A stretch of 64,000 nt of DNA from Mycolicibacterium poriferae (GTDB lineage Bacteria > Actinomycetota > Actinomycetes > Mycobacteriales > Mycobacteriaceae), in NCBI RefSeq assembly GCF_010728325.1, contig NZ_AP022571.1, forward strand, positions 1-64,000, read 5' to 3'. This document shows, piece by piece, positions 16,906 to 25,369 of this stretch (its first letter is position 1; the number at the start of each line of letters is the position of its first letter). Made by a program: the position numbers and the translations under genes. The notes under the pieces were generated by a model. The model was not told the origin of the DNA. It saw nothing but the letters and a program-made list of their open reading frames with translations, and searched no databases.

Positions 16906-17208
16906 GGTGTTCTCCGTTCGTGTACGGGTTGGGTGCGCCGGTTAGCGCTGGGGTTGCGGGGGACCGGCGGGGTGGCGCGCGCAACCTCGAGGAGGCCGTG
17001 ACGAGCGGAGCAGGGTTTTCGGCCCGCGCGAGCCGGCGCGCAGCGCCCTGGCGAGCTGGCGTTGGGCCGAAAAGGTCACTCGGCCTGCGGAGTTCGGCGC
17101 GGGTGTGGGTTGCGCGTGACGGGGCCTCGTCGGTCACACTGGGCGACCCAGCTGAACGGTTAAAGGTGAGGGGCTACGGACCACGCCCGCCGCAGGCGGG
17201 CATCGGCG
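16906..17208 (-). repeat. Type A leader repeat, copy 10
   Basis: It is near identical to copies 2 and 9. It is the 5'-most member of the array. The 230 bases beyond it, up to the protease stop at 17446, show no gene. Confidence 0.92.
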
Positions 17209-17445
17209 CCTCCGGGCGCCGCTTGACAGGTGGGGCGCGGGCGAGGTGACGGGCCGTCAGTGGCTGGCACTATAAGTGCCTTCACCCCGAACGGGTTCTG
17301 CGAGGCGGTATTTCGCGCAATCGGCACGGTGGCGAGAATGGACCGGGGTTGTTTCTTAGCCCAGCGCGCGGGTTTGGTGGATAGATGTGGGCGGCGCTGC
17401 GCGCCGGCTTTCCCAGTGCACACGGGCACCGGCCCGCTCCCGGGG

Positions 17446-18117
17446 TCAGCGCTGCAGGCCGGCGACGACCAGATCGGTCAGCGATTCGGTCAGGCTGGTG
17501 AAGCGGCCGGTGCGGGTGCCGCTGTGGGTGTGGTGCTCGCCTAGCCAGATACCGACGATGGTGGCGGTGCCGTCGCTGGCGGGCTGCCACACGGGCGCTC
17601 CGGAGTCGCCGGGGATGCTTTCGGGCATCCCGGTCACGCTGTATTGGTAGCCGAGTAGCCGCCCGTCGAGCTGTCCACAGACGGTCTTGGTGCGGATTCC
17701 GCTGCGACACACGGTGATTGCGGGATCTGGAACACCCATGCCGCTGACAGGCATGCCGTTGATCGTGGACACCGATCGGCTGGTGCCGAAGTTGATCAGC
17801 GCGAAGTCGTCGAAAAGCGGATCGGGGTCGTTGACGGCGACGGCGACGGCGCCGGTGGCCCCGCTGTCGTGGTCGGATACTGCGGAGCCGCCACCTCGAG
17901 TGCAGTGGCCGGCGGTGACCCCATAGGTGGTGGCCCCGGCGGTGTAGGTGTAGCCCAGCGTGCAGGTGGTGGACCCGGTGTTCGAGTGCACGGCGATCTC
18001 GTCGCCGGCGGCGACGGTGTAGGCGCCGGCATGGCTGAGCGCGGGTGCGAACAGGCTGGTGATGGGGATGAGGGCCCCGGCGAGGGCGGTCAGTGTTGCT
18101 GCTCGGGTGGGCCGCAT
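17446..18117 (-). CDS. Secreted chymotrypsin-family (S1) serine protease
   Basis: This 223-residue protein starts at the ATG at 18117 after AAGAAAGGGACTCGCG. A signal peptide (MRPTRAATLTALAGALIPIT, then APALSHA) precedes the mature domain. His71 lies in TYGVTAGHC, an aspartate pair at 103-104 in FDDFALINF and Ser172 in IPGDSGAPVW, the three catalytic positions. Two cysteine pairs are likely (C52/C72 and C137/C147). The fold resembles streptogrisin-like extracellular proteases; the substrate is unknown. Downstream of it lies the type A array. Confidence 0.85.
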   Translation of the reverse strand: MRPTRAATLTALAGALIPITSLFAPALSHAGAYTVAAGDEIAVHSNTGSTTCTLGYTYTAGATTYGVTAGHCTRGGGSAVSDHDSGATGAVAVAVNDPDPLFDDFALINFGTSRSVSTINGMPVSGMGVPDPAITVCRSGIRTKTVCGQLDGRLLGYQYSVTGMPESIPGDSGAPVWQPASDGTATIVGIWLGEHHTHSGTRTGRFTSLTESLTDLVVAGLQR

Positions 18118-18196
18118 CGCGAGTCCCTTTCTTCCTGGTGGGGTGCTGCGAATCATTGTGGGCGCGACCGCTGACAACCCGGGTTCGGGCGCAGGC

Positions 18197-18391
18197 TCAG
18201 CGCTGCGACCGCGTGCGTTGCCGCTCGGCAGCGCGGCGGGCGCGGTTGTGCAGGGTGTCGATCCAGGCGTGCGCGGTGCGGGCGGATTGGCCGTGGTCCT
18301 GGGCGGCGCAGGATTGGACCGCTTGGCCAGCGCGAGCGGCGATGCGCAGATCGACGCTGACCGGGGTGGAGGTACGGCCGGGGCTCATCAT
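18197..18391 (-). CDS. Small basic protein, translationally coupled
   Basis: A 64-residue protein (MMSPGRTSTPVSVDLRIAAR onward) whose ATG overlaps the stop of the gene upstream. It is Arg-rich with helical segments (TAHAWIDTLHNRARRAAERQ). The VSVDLRIAARAG opening recalls ribbon-helix-helix proteins. It is the last gene of a tightly overlapped three-gene operon, so it is probably expressed with the DnaB-N-like protein. Confidence 0.6.
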   Translation of the reverse strand: MMSPGRTSTPVSVDLRIAARAGQAVQSCAAQDHGQSARTAHAWIDTLHNRARRAAERQRTRSQR

Positions 18392-19008
18392 GGCTGGTCC
18401 CATCCGGGCTGGGCGGCCGCTTCGGCGCGTCGCCACAGTTCGGCGAGGTCGTCGCGGGCGGTGCTGATGTGGGTGGTGAGGTCGGCACGGTCGGCGCCAC
18501 TGTCGGCCATCTGCTGCATGCGGATTCCGTGTTCGCGCACCGCACGGCGGTACGCCTCGTCGAGCACGTCGCGCGCGTGGTTGGCTGCTGCGGCGGCGCT
18601 GACGGTGTGGGTGTAGAGGTCGGCCAGATGCAGGGCCAGTCGGTGGTGTTGGCCGGCGGTCGGGGGGCGAGTGGGGTCCAGCGACTGGGTGGCGGCGTGT
18701 TGGCGACCGTAGGCCAATACGGTGACCGGATCGGGGTCGCGGCGGGCGTCGGTGACGCGGCGGATGATCTCGTAGACCCAGCGGTTCATGGGCCGCCAGA
18801 TGGCGGTGTCGGGGATGAGGTCGCAGAACGTGCGCGCTCGGGTGTAGGGCATCCACAGCAGGGCTCCGAGGAGCTGATTTTCCGGCTCCCAGCGTGCGGC
18901 GATGGTTTCGCCGCTCGGTTCGGCGCTGAGCTCGAAGTCTTCGGTGGCCGCCCGGTCGGTGTCGTTGTCGGGGACGACGTGCAGTGGGGCGCGGTGCGCG
19001 GCGGTCAT
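18388..19008 (-). CDS. DnaB N-terminal-domain-like protein
   Basis: This 206-residue protein contains WEPENQLLGALLWMPYTRAR, FCDLIPDTAIWRPMNRWVYE and later LALHLADLYTHTVSAAAAAN, matching the helical N-terminal domain of replicative helicase DnaB. The RecA-like ATPase domain is absent. In DnaB this domain drives hexamer assembly and binds primase, so a free copy could modulate or recruit host helicase. It overlaps its neighbours on both sides by ATGA-type junctions. Confidence 0.75.
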   Translation of the reverse strand: MTAAHRAPLHVVPDNDTDRAATEDFELSAEPSGETIAARWEPENQLLGALLWMPYTRARTFCDLIPDTAIWRPMNRWVYEIIRRVTDARRDPDPVTVLAYGRQHAATQSLDPTRPPTAGQHHRLALHLADLYTHTVSAAAAANHARDVLDEAYRRAVREHGIRMQQMADSGADRADLTTHISTARDDLAELWRRAEAAAQPGWDQP

Positions 19009-19643
19009 GATGCGGTGGCCCCCCAGATCAGCAGGGCATACCACCAGGTCAGGGCGCTGGCTTGGTCGGTGGTGGTGGCGGTGGGCAAAGCGGCGTGCAC
19101 GGCGGCGGCCAGCTCGGCGGGGCTGGGGTGGGTACCGGCCTGGCTCAGGGCGTGGTGGCGCAGTGTCTCCAGGACATGCTGATCGGGTGCGGTGGGCAGC
19201 TCGACTCCGGCCAGCTGTGCGGCTTCGCGCCAGAGTGTGCCAGCGGTGAACCAGCAGTGGCCTTCGGCGCGGGCGGCGGTGAGGACCGCCAGCGGGTAGC
19301 GCGCTCCGGGGTCGGTGTCGGCTCCGTGGTGCCAGGTGTCGTGGTGGTCGGTGATCCATCGCTGCGCGGCGACGGCGGCGTGGTAGGTGGCGGTCTCGCT
19401 GGCTTGGTGACCGGCCGGGGCGATGGTGGCGTGTCCCGTGTGGTGCGGCCTGGTGGCGCGGCTGTCGGGTTCGGCCAGGGCGAGCAGTTCGTAGCGGGTG
19501 GTGTCAGGGTGCGTGGGCAGCGGGCGCAGGTAGTAGTCGGCGCCGATGACGTAGTTGATGAGGCTGCGGTGAGCGTCGTCGCGGTCGGGGTGGTCGGTGG
19601 TGGTGACCGACCGGCCTTGGTGGTCGATGGATAGCTGGTACAT
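19005..19643 (-). CDS. Hypothetical protein, 212 residues
   Basis: It begins MYQLSIDHQGRSVTTTDHPD after a CAGGAGACCCACG ribosome site. The first part (DDAHRSLINYVIGADYYLRP) is an alpha/beta segment found in many plasmid proteins of unknown role. The second half is helical and Trp/His-rich. Its stop overlaps the start of the DnaB-N-like gene by four bases. Function unknown. Confidence 0.72.
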   Translation of the reverse strand: MYQLSIDHQGRSVTTTDHPDRDDAHRSLINYVIGADYYLRPLPTHPDTTRYELLALAEPDSRATRPHHTGHATIAPAGHQASETATYHAAVAAQRWITDHHDTWHHGADTDPGARYPLAVLTAARAEGHCWFTAGTLWREAAQLAGVELPTAPDQHVLETLRHHALSQAGTHPSPAELAAAVHAALPTATTTDQASALTWWYALLIWGATAS

Positions 19644-19672
19644 CGTGGGTCTCCTGTCGTGGTCAAAGGTGA

Positions 19673-19918
19673 TCAGGCGCTCAGCGGGTGGGCTTTGCTG
19701 ACCTCAGCTATGCGGTCGGGCCGGAAACCGGACCAGTGCTGTCCGCCGGCCACCACGACGGGGGCCTGCAGGTAGCCCAGTCCCATCACGTAGTCGCGGG
19801 CGTCGCTGTCGACGGTGATGTCGACTTTCGCGTAATCCACACCTGCTTTGTCCAATGCTCGGAAGGTCGCGTTGCATTGCACACAGGCGGGCTTTGTGTA
19901 GACGGTGATGGCGGTCAT
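19673..19918 (-). CDS. nrdH: NrdH-like redoxin
   Basis: This 81-residue thioredoxin-fold protein starts after CTTAAGGAGTGAGAA. Residues 12-15 form the redox motif CVQC in YTKPACVQCNATFRALDKAG. The C-terminal QAPVVVAGGQHWSGFRPDRI carries the cis-proline and the WSGFRPD signature that separates NrdH from classical glutaredoxins. NrdH supplies electrons to class Ib ribonucleotide reductase. No nrdEF genes are nearby, so it must serve host enzymes or another acceptor. A type B leader lies upstream. Confidence 0.9.
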   Translation of the reverse strand: MTAITVYTKPACVQCNATFRALDKAGVDYAKVDITVDSDARDYVMGLGYLQAPVVVAGGQHWSGFRPDRIAEVSKAHPLSA

Positions 19919-20156
19919 TTCTCACTCCTTAAGGGTTGTCACGAATTGCTGTTATCTATTTCGATTATATCGGCATTTCGGCGTGTCAGGCAACATTTAT
20001 CGGGCTATTTGTGGGTAAGCTGTGACCTTTTTTGACCGGGCGAAACCCAGCGCGTAATTACGCTGAAGGCAACCCGTTCGGCCGGTATGGCTCTGGCCGG
20101 TATCGGACCCTCGAATCGGTCGTAACATGCGTTCGCACACTCCTGTTCAGCTTTGG

Positions 20157-20404
20157 TGCTGCCTGTTCTTTGGCGCTTTCTCGCATCAATGTCATGGCCG
20201 GCGTAGGGCCCAGCGCAGTGCACAGGTCCGGGCGGAAAGTTTTCCCCGTGAGCGTCTTTTGCGAGCGGATTTGTGGAAAAGTTTCCGGGCCGTTAGGCCG
20301 TATCCGTGGCCTTGCGTGGAGCGGGCCGCCGGCCACAATTGATAAAAGAGAAAGCGGTCAGAAAAATAATTCAGTAGCGCCGTCAGGCGCTTCCGCTGCA
20401 CTGG
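20157..20404 (-). repeat. Type B structured leader, copy 4 (divergent)
   Basis: The closing stem is CGCTTTCTC (20175-20183) with GAGAAAGCG (20348-20356), both different from the stem of the other copies yet still perfectly complementary. The GTTCTTT-flank, GGCCGGC, GGTCCGGGCG, GGCCGTNNCCTTGCG, CCGCCGGCCACAAT and the distal AGCGCC-GGCGCT hairpin are shared. It lies upstream of nrdH; the remaining 240 bases to the nrdH start show no gene. Confidence 0.8.
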
Positions 20405-20473
20405 TCGCGGCGATGTCGATTTCGTGGATGAAATGCGCGACCATGGTCCTGCTGATGGCGGTCCCGAGCGGAA

Positions 20474-20501
20474 GGTGGGACCGGCGCTGACCGGCCCCAC
20501 C
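20474..20501 (-). terminator. GC hairpin after the ParB-like gene
   Basis: The arms GGTGGG-A-CCGG and CCGG-C-CCCACC form an interrupted 10-bp stem just past the stop at 20516. Confidence 0.5.
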
Positions 20502-20515
20502 TCCCGACGCGGGGG

Positions 20516-22156
20516 CTAGTCGTCCTCGGTGGGCTCGGACTGCTCGGTCAGCGAGTCATAGAGTGCATCAGCGGTTTGCTCGCCGAGGATGACGCGCTCA
20601 ATGTCGGCCAGCGGGTAGCTGTTGTCGGCCAGGAAGCGCAGCAGCTCGGCGGCTCCGACGTAGTGGCCCCAGCCGCTGCCCCGCCAGGCGTCCTTGCCGG
20701 TACGGGCTTCCAGTGCACCGAGCACCAGCGCCAGGGTGATCACCTGGGCGCGTCCGTCGCCGGTGGCGGGCAGCTCGGCCACCATCTTCGTCACTGCTGT
20801 CGAGTCGCTGGCCCCGAGCAGCTCGGCGCTGATCTGCCCGCCGTGGTGTTCCTCGATCAGGCGCACGTCGCGGGTGAGGCAGCTCGCCACGAACATCGCC
20901 GCACCCTTGGGGGCGGTCTTGCGGGCGAGGATCTTGTCGGTGATGAACTGGCGACGCACCTGCTGGGCGGCTTCGCCGAGCTTGTTGAGCGCGATGACCT
21001 TGCGCCGCTCGCGGCGCGCCGCTTCGGCTGCTGCGGCCTCCCGCGCTTCGGCGTCCTGGTCGCTGGAGTCATCGGCGTGGTGGTCGCTGTCCTCGCGGGC
21101 GAGGGCTTCCACGCGCTTAGCCAGTGATTCGCACAAGACCAGTCCGGCGGCGGCGTAGTCGGTGCACAACCAATCTGCCTCCCACACAACCACTTCGGTG
21201 ACTGAGCTGGGGTCGCGCTTGCCCTCGGCAACCGTGGCACTGAATCGAGCGTGCCAGTCGATGTCGTGGGCGTCGACCGGTTCGCCGGTCTCGGTGTCGA
21301 CGTAGCCTTCGACTTCGGTCAGGCAGACCGCCCAGTGTGCAGGGTCGGTGACATGCTCGTCGGTGGCGGCCTCACCCTCGGGGGTGCGCAGGTAGCGCAG
21401 TTCCACGCAGGTCGTGTCCCCGTAGGCGGGGAAGTCCTCGACCACGGTGTATCCCTGCTCGGTGTAGCTGGCGGCAGCTTCCTGGTAGGCCTGTTGGGCG
21501 GCGCGGTCCTGGCGGATTTCGGCGACCCGATGCTCGAATCGGTTGGTTCCGGCCACTTCGAGCAGACGCATGATGGCGTCGGGGTCGTCATCGAACTCGC
21601 TGAGCACTGCGGCCTCTGACAGCGACAGTTGCCCCGCGTCGAGTGCCTCCATCGCGGCCTGTGATCCGGCGGCGGTTGCCACGGATTTGACCGTGTCGCG
21701 CCCGATGGACAGCTTCTTGGCGACCTTGGTCACGGAGGCTCCGGCGTCGAGCATCTGCTGGATGCCGCGTGCCCGCTGGGCCTCGGTGAGTTCGCGGCGT
21801 CGGTCGTTCTCCACGATCTGCTCGGAGACCCGTTCGACCACCTGGGCCTTGTCGTCGGTCGCACCGGCTGGGCGCACGTAGACCGGGACGCTGGTCAGAC
21901 CAGCCTCGCGTGCGGCCAGGGTGCGTCGCTGTCCGGCGCGCACCCGCACCACGCCGTCGTGTCCGCGCACCGCTGCGATGGGGTTGAGCACGCCGTGCTC
22001 TTTGATGCTGGCGACGAAATCAGCGTCGAGTGCGGCGTCGTCGCGGACGTTGGTTTCCAGCTCCAACGTGTGCGGGTCGAGGTGTTCGAGGGTGCCTGCC
22101 GCCGCGACCTGTGCGTTGGTGTCGTTTTCGGTGACGGTGGTGGTGTTCTCGCTCAT
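20516..22156 (-). CDS. Large ParB/Spo0J-domain protein
   Basis: This 546-residue protein has a ParB N-terminal domain at about residues 25-125 (IKEHGVLNPIAAVRGHDGVV, VRAGQRRTLAAREAGLTSVP, QIVENDRRRELTEAQRARGI). Its central helix-turn-helix reads AGASVTKVAKKLSIGRDTVK. The C-terminal 300 residues are novel and end in an acidic tail. No ParA is adjacent, and two other partition modules lie at 49-55 kb. The unusual length suggests a regulatory or CTPase-clamp role on DNA other than simple partition. It is expressed behind a type B leader. Confidence 0.85.
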   Translation of the reverse strand: MSENTTTVTENDTNAQVAAAGTLEHLDPHTLELETNVRDDAALDADFVASIKEHGVLNPIAAVRGHDGVVRVRAGQRRTLAAREAGLTSVPVYVRPAGATDDKAQVVERVSEQIVENDRRRELTEAQRARGIQQMLDAGASVTKVAKKLSIGRDTVKSVATAAGSQAAMEALDAGQLSLSEAAVLSEFDDDPDAIMRLLEVAGTNRFEHRVAEIRQDRAAQQAYQEAAASYTEQGYTVVEDFPAYGDTTCVELRYLRTPEGEAATDEHVTDPAHWAVCLTEVEGYVDTETGEPVDAHDIDWHARFSATVAEGKRDPSSVTEVVVWEADWLCTDYAAAGLVLCESLAKRVEALAREDSDHHADDSSDQDAEAREAAAAEAARRERRKVIALNKLGEAAQQVRRQFITDKILARKTAPKGAAMFVASCLTRDVRLIEEHHGGQISAELLGASDSTAVTKMVAELPATGDGRAQVITLALVLGALEARTGKDAWRGSGWGHYVGAAELLRFLADNSYPLADIERVILGEQTADALYDSLTEQSEPTEDD

Positions 22157-22462
22157 TGTGATGGTGACCTTTCATCGATGGGGTGAGTGGGCGGTGGCCG
22201 CCCGTTCTTTTTGCCTTCTGGCACTGAAGATTTGGGCCGGCATCAGGGCCGTGGAGTGCAAAGGTCCGGGCGCAAAATTCTTCGCGCGAGCGCAGCGAGC
22301 CTCGAAAGAAATTTGCGAGCCCTTGGGCCCGGAGCGCAGCGGAGGCCGTGGCCTTGCACGCAGCGGGCCGCCGGCCATAATCGAAAGCCAGAAGGCAAAT
22401 AAACTAGCGCCGGGGCCCGCAGGGACCCGGTGTTCAGCAGCGCCGCAGGCGCTTCCGCCTAT
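22157..22462 (-). repeat. Type B structured leader, copy 3
   Basis: The closing stem TGCCTTCTGGC (22212-22222) pairs perfectly with GCCAGAAGGCA (22387-22397) across about 165 bases rich in further GC complementarity. A distal GCGCCTGCGGCGC hairpin lies near 22440-22452. The element ends in the ribosome region of the ParB-like gene. Confidence 0.88.
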
Positions 22463-22561
22463 GCAGTTCCCCGATGGCATCGGTGCGGGTCGGTCAAGCC
22501 GTGGCTGTCGTGCCCGATGTTCCTGCATGGCAGCTCCTTTCGGGATCGTGGGAGATGGGGT

Positions 22562-22590
22562 GGTCTGGCCCGCGCGGGGCGGGCCAGACC
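22562..22590 (-). terminator. Perfect 12-bp hairpin after the DUF932 gene
   Basis: GGTCTGGCCCGC pairs with GCGGGCCAGACC just past the stop at 22601. Confidence 0.58.
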
Positions 22591-22600
22591 ACCCGGGGGG

Positions 22601-23635
22601 TTAGAGGGTTTGCAGCATCCGGAAGGCGTTGGTCTTCAGGGTCTGAGCGGTGCTGCCGCCGGTGACTGCGCGCAGGGCCCGTACCGACTGCGGATCTCCT
22701 GCGGCGCGGACCTTGCTGTAGTGGTCGACGTACTCGGTGACCGCGTTGTAGGCCGCCCACCGGGTCCCGGCGATCGGGGCGACGGTGGGGCTGGACACCC
22801 ACAGTTTGACGATCGCGTTGGCGGTGTCGCGGCGGTTGCGGGCCGTGGTCTTGGACTCGGCGCCGTCGACGTCGACGAGCTCGCCAGCGAAACGGCGCAT
22901 CTGGTCGAGGTCCATGGGGGCGGCGTAGAGGGCGGCTGCTTCCTGCTCGAACGCTTCGACGTAGCGCCAGCTCAACTTGAGTGCTCGTCGGGCCTCCTGC
23001 AAGGCGACGGCGGCCCCGCCGGTGTGGCTGATGCCGAAGCTGGCCGCCGCGCGTGCGATGGCCGCGCTTTGGGTGTTGGCGCATACGATGCGCACCGGCG
23101 TCACCAGGAAGCGGAACTTGCTGGACCCGTCGTGAGAGTTCAGCGCGGCCAGGTAAAAGTCGGTGCGGTCCTTGGTGCCGTCGATCCCGTCGAACACCAT
23201 GGATTCGGGCAGCTTCATGGTCACGAACGTTTCGCGCCCGCCGCGTAGCGCCCCGGCGGTCTCGTAGACCGCACCGCTTTCTCCGGTGAGCGCGTCGAGC
23301 AGGTCGCACGATGCTTCGTTTTGCATCGGCTCGTACTTGTTGCCGACCACGCCGAGCACGTCGAGGGCTCCGGTGATGGGGTTGGTGCGCACGGTGGCCC
23401 ACTGGTCGGGCACTGCCAGCGGGGCGGGTGTGGTGACACCGGTTTCGCTGATCACCGGCTCCTGGGGGACAACCAGCGCCATTTTGCGGACGTTCCAGTT
23501 GGCCAGGTGGGCGGCGTGCAGAGCCTCGCGGGCGGTCATAGCGTGGCCGACCTGCTGGCCGAGGTGGTGCCAGGCGTCGGTACGCGAGTCGGCGAAGCTG
23601 ACTTTGCCTGCGGTCTGATCGAGTTCGTGAGCCAT
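22601..23635 (-). CDS. DUF932 phage/plasmid-like protein
   Basis: This 344-residue protein matches the DUF932 family found on phages and plasmids. Diagnostic stretches are DAWHHLGQQVGHAMTAREAL, GVVGNKYEPMQNEASCDLLD, LNSHDGSSKFRFLVTPVRIV-C and FGISHTGGAAVALQEARRAL. The family has no confirmed enzymatic role. The ATG start follows CGAAAGGAACCCACC. It lies between type B copies 2 (upstream) and 3 (downstream). Confidence 0.88.
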   Translation of the reverse strand: MAHELDQTAGKVSFADSRTDAWHHLGQQVGHAMTAREALHAAHLANWNVRKMALVVPQEPVISETGVTTPAPLAVPDQWATVRTNPITGALDVLGVVGNKYEPMQNEASCDLLDALTGESGAVYETAGALRGGRETFVTMKLPESMVFDGIDGTKDRTDFYLAALNSHDGSSKFRFLVTPVRIVCANTQSAAIARAAASFGISHTGGAAVALQEARRALKLSWRYVEAFEQEAAALYAAPMDLDQMRRFAGELVDVDGAESKTTARNRRDTANAIVKLWVSSPTVAPIAGTRWAAYNAVTEYVDHYSKVRAAGDPQSVRALRAVTGGSTAQTLKTNAFRMLQTL

Positions 23636-23942
23636 GGTGGGTTCCTTTCGGGAGGTGAGTGGGCGGTGGCCACCCGTTCTTTTTGCCTTCTGGCACTGGA
23701 GATTTGGGCCGGTAGAGGGCCGTGGAGTGCAAAGGTCCGGGCGGGGCAGGTCCCGGGTGAGCGCAGCGAACGTTTGTGGGGGAGCTGCCCCGAGCCTGTG
23801 GGCCCGCAGCGCAGCGGAGGCCGTGGCCTTGCGCGGAGCGGACCGCCGGCCACAATCGGAGGGCCAGAAAGGCAAAATTCGGTGGGTCGGCGGCCCCGCA
23901 GGGGCCGGCGAATCAACTGCAGCGCCGCCAGGCGCTTCTGCT
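23636..23942 (-). repeat. Type B structured leader, copy 2
   Basis: The stem TGCCTTCTGGC (23684-23694) pairs with GCCAGAAAGGCA (23863-23874), with one bulged A. The interior is almost identical to copy 1 (25.4-25.6 kb) and clearly related to copy 3. A distal GCGCC/GGCGC hairpin is present. Confidence 0.88.
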
Positions 23943-23974
23943 GTGGATATGCACCGCGCCGGTAGCCTGGGTTG

Positions 23975-24142
23975 ATGTCGTCGTGTGAGAGTGCGCTGGT
24001 CGATGCCTTGACGCGGCCCATCCAGGGGCCGGTGTCGGCGCCGGTGCTGACCTGGGTGGTCACCGGCGTGTGGCCGCGCCCAGCGATGCCGTTCGACACC
24101 GCCTATGCGCAGCCGGCCTGGTCGGACCCGCTGGGGCTGTAG
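23975..24142 (+). CDS. Possible leaderless 55-residue protein
   Basis: The box TAGCCT (23963-23968) is followed by six bases and an ATG, the spacing expected for a mycobacterial leaderless gene. The protein reads MSSCESALVDALTRPIQGPV, then SAPVLTWVVTGVWPRPAMPF, and ends SDPLGL. No -35 box is convincing and the product is unknown. It is the only plus-strand candidate between 20 and 25.7 kb. Confidence 0.38.
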   Translation: MSSCESALVDALTRPIQGPVSAPVLTWVVTGVWPRPAMPFDTAYAQPAWSDPLGL

Positions 24143-24164
24143 CTGGCGTGCCCGACGGCGGGTG

Positions 24165-25369
24165 TCAGAACAGCGCGACATCGCCGGCCACCTCGGCGAA
24201 CCAGCGCTCGAAGTGGGGTCTGGCCTTGTCCGCAACGACGGCCGGGCAGGCGACATAGAACCGCTCTGCCCATGGCGGCGTCTCACCGCGGCGCACCGCG
24301 ATGCTGCGCGCGATCCCGTCGTTGCCGGTGTGCAGCTGCCCGGGCATGCCCAGTAATGCGGCTGCCATCTCGGCGCGAGATCCACGATCAAGCCGGCGCA
24401 CTGACCGGGCGATGACCGGCTTAGTTCCGGTCCCGCGAACCTTGGCCACCCGGCGCACTTCGTAGATCGCGTGCTCGGTGTCGTCGAGGCGGCGGTGGAA
24501 CAGGTCAAGGACACCGGTCAGACCAGCAGCAGCAACATCGTCGTAGAGGCGGCCAGTCGGGCGCAGGGTCTGCTTGTCGTTGATACAGACCGCGACGTGT
24601 TCGATGAATAGGGCCAGCGCTCCGGCTGCGGGATCAGCGGCGTAACGCTGCAGCGTCGACTGCACGCCTCGTGCCGAACTCAGCGCGAAAGGACAATAGC
24701 TGCAGGCACTTTTGAGCCATCTGCGGCCCGTGAGGTTGTAGACAAAAGTGTCGCAGTCAGCTCTCGTCCATCCCCATTGGATCAGGGGGTAGCGGCCGGT
24801 TCGGGCTGCTGTGTTGTAGGCGGCGTCGCGCTCGGCGCGGCCCGTCTCGTCGACCTCGAAGCCGACGTAATGCTGGTAAGGCTGACCGCCGGTCAGTCGG
24901 GCGATCACCGGACCGCGCCCTTGGCTCGGGCGCTGCATTTGCGGGCACCGCCGCGCTGCGGCAGGGTGCCGGCGGTCAGCATCTCCGTCGACAGCGCGTA
25001 GGCCCCCTCGACGAACAGTCGGTCCGGTTCGGTGGTGTCGCTGAAGGTGGTGATGCCCTCGCCGGCGGCGGTGGTGAGCAGCTGGTGGCGGCCGACCTGG
25101 ACGAACCGGACCCGGTGACGGCGCAGCTCGGGGAGCACATAGCGCTCGACGTCGGCCCCGGTGGCACTGAACTCGTCTCCGGTCATGGCGGTGATGACCA
25201 CCAGGTCGGACAGGTCGAAGTCGCGGCTGGACGGGTCGGTGAGCCAGCGCAGTAGGACCGCCGTGCTGTCTAATCCAAGGCCATACGACAGCACATGCCG
25301 GGGGTGGCGGCGTGTGCTGGTGTCGTCGCTGAAGAGGCTGGCCTGTTCATGGTGTGCCTGGGTGCTCAT
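24165..25369 (-). pseudogene. PAPS-reductase-like PP-loop ATPase, one frameshift
   Basis: The N-terminal frame (25369 to about 24910) has the PP-loop SYGLGLDST at residues 28-36 and VVITAMTGDEFSATGADVER. It ends in a premature stop after KCSARAKGAV. The next frame continues with IARLTGGQPYQHYVGFEVDE, YPLIQWGWTRADCDTFVYNL and SACSYCPFALSSARG, the expected cysteine pair region. One added or lost base near 24910 splits an otherwise complete protein of about 400 residues. Such phage and plasmid PAPS-reductase-family proteins activate substrates by adenylation; some act in DNA or tRNA thiolation, but the target here is unknown. Confidence 0.75.

Noticed and set aside
5733..17208. CRISPR array or integron attC sites
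   Set aside because: The repeats are about 300 bases, separated by genes of different length, lie upstream of start codons, and have no cas genes or IntI beside them.
17209..17445. Promoter or gene between type A copy 10 and the protease
   Set aside because: Only short frames and no convincing paired boxes were found.
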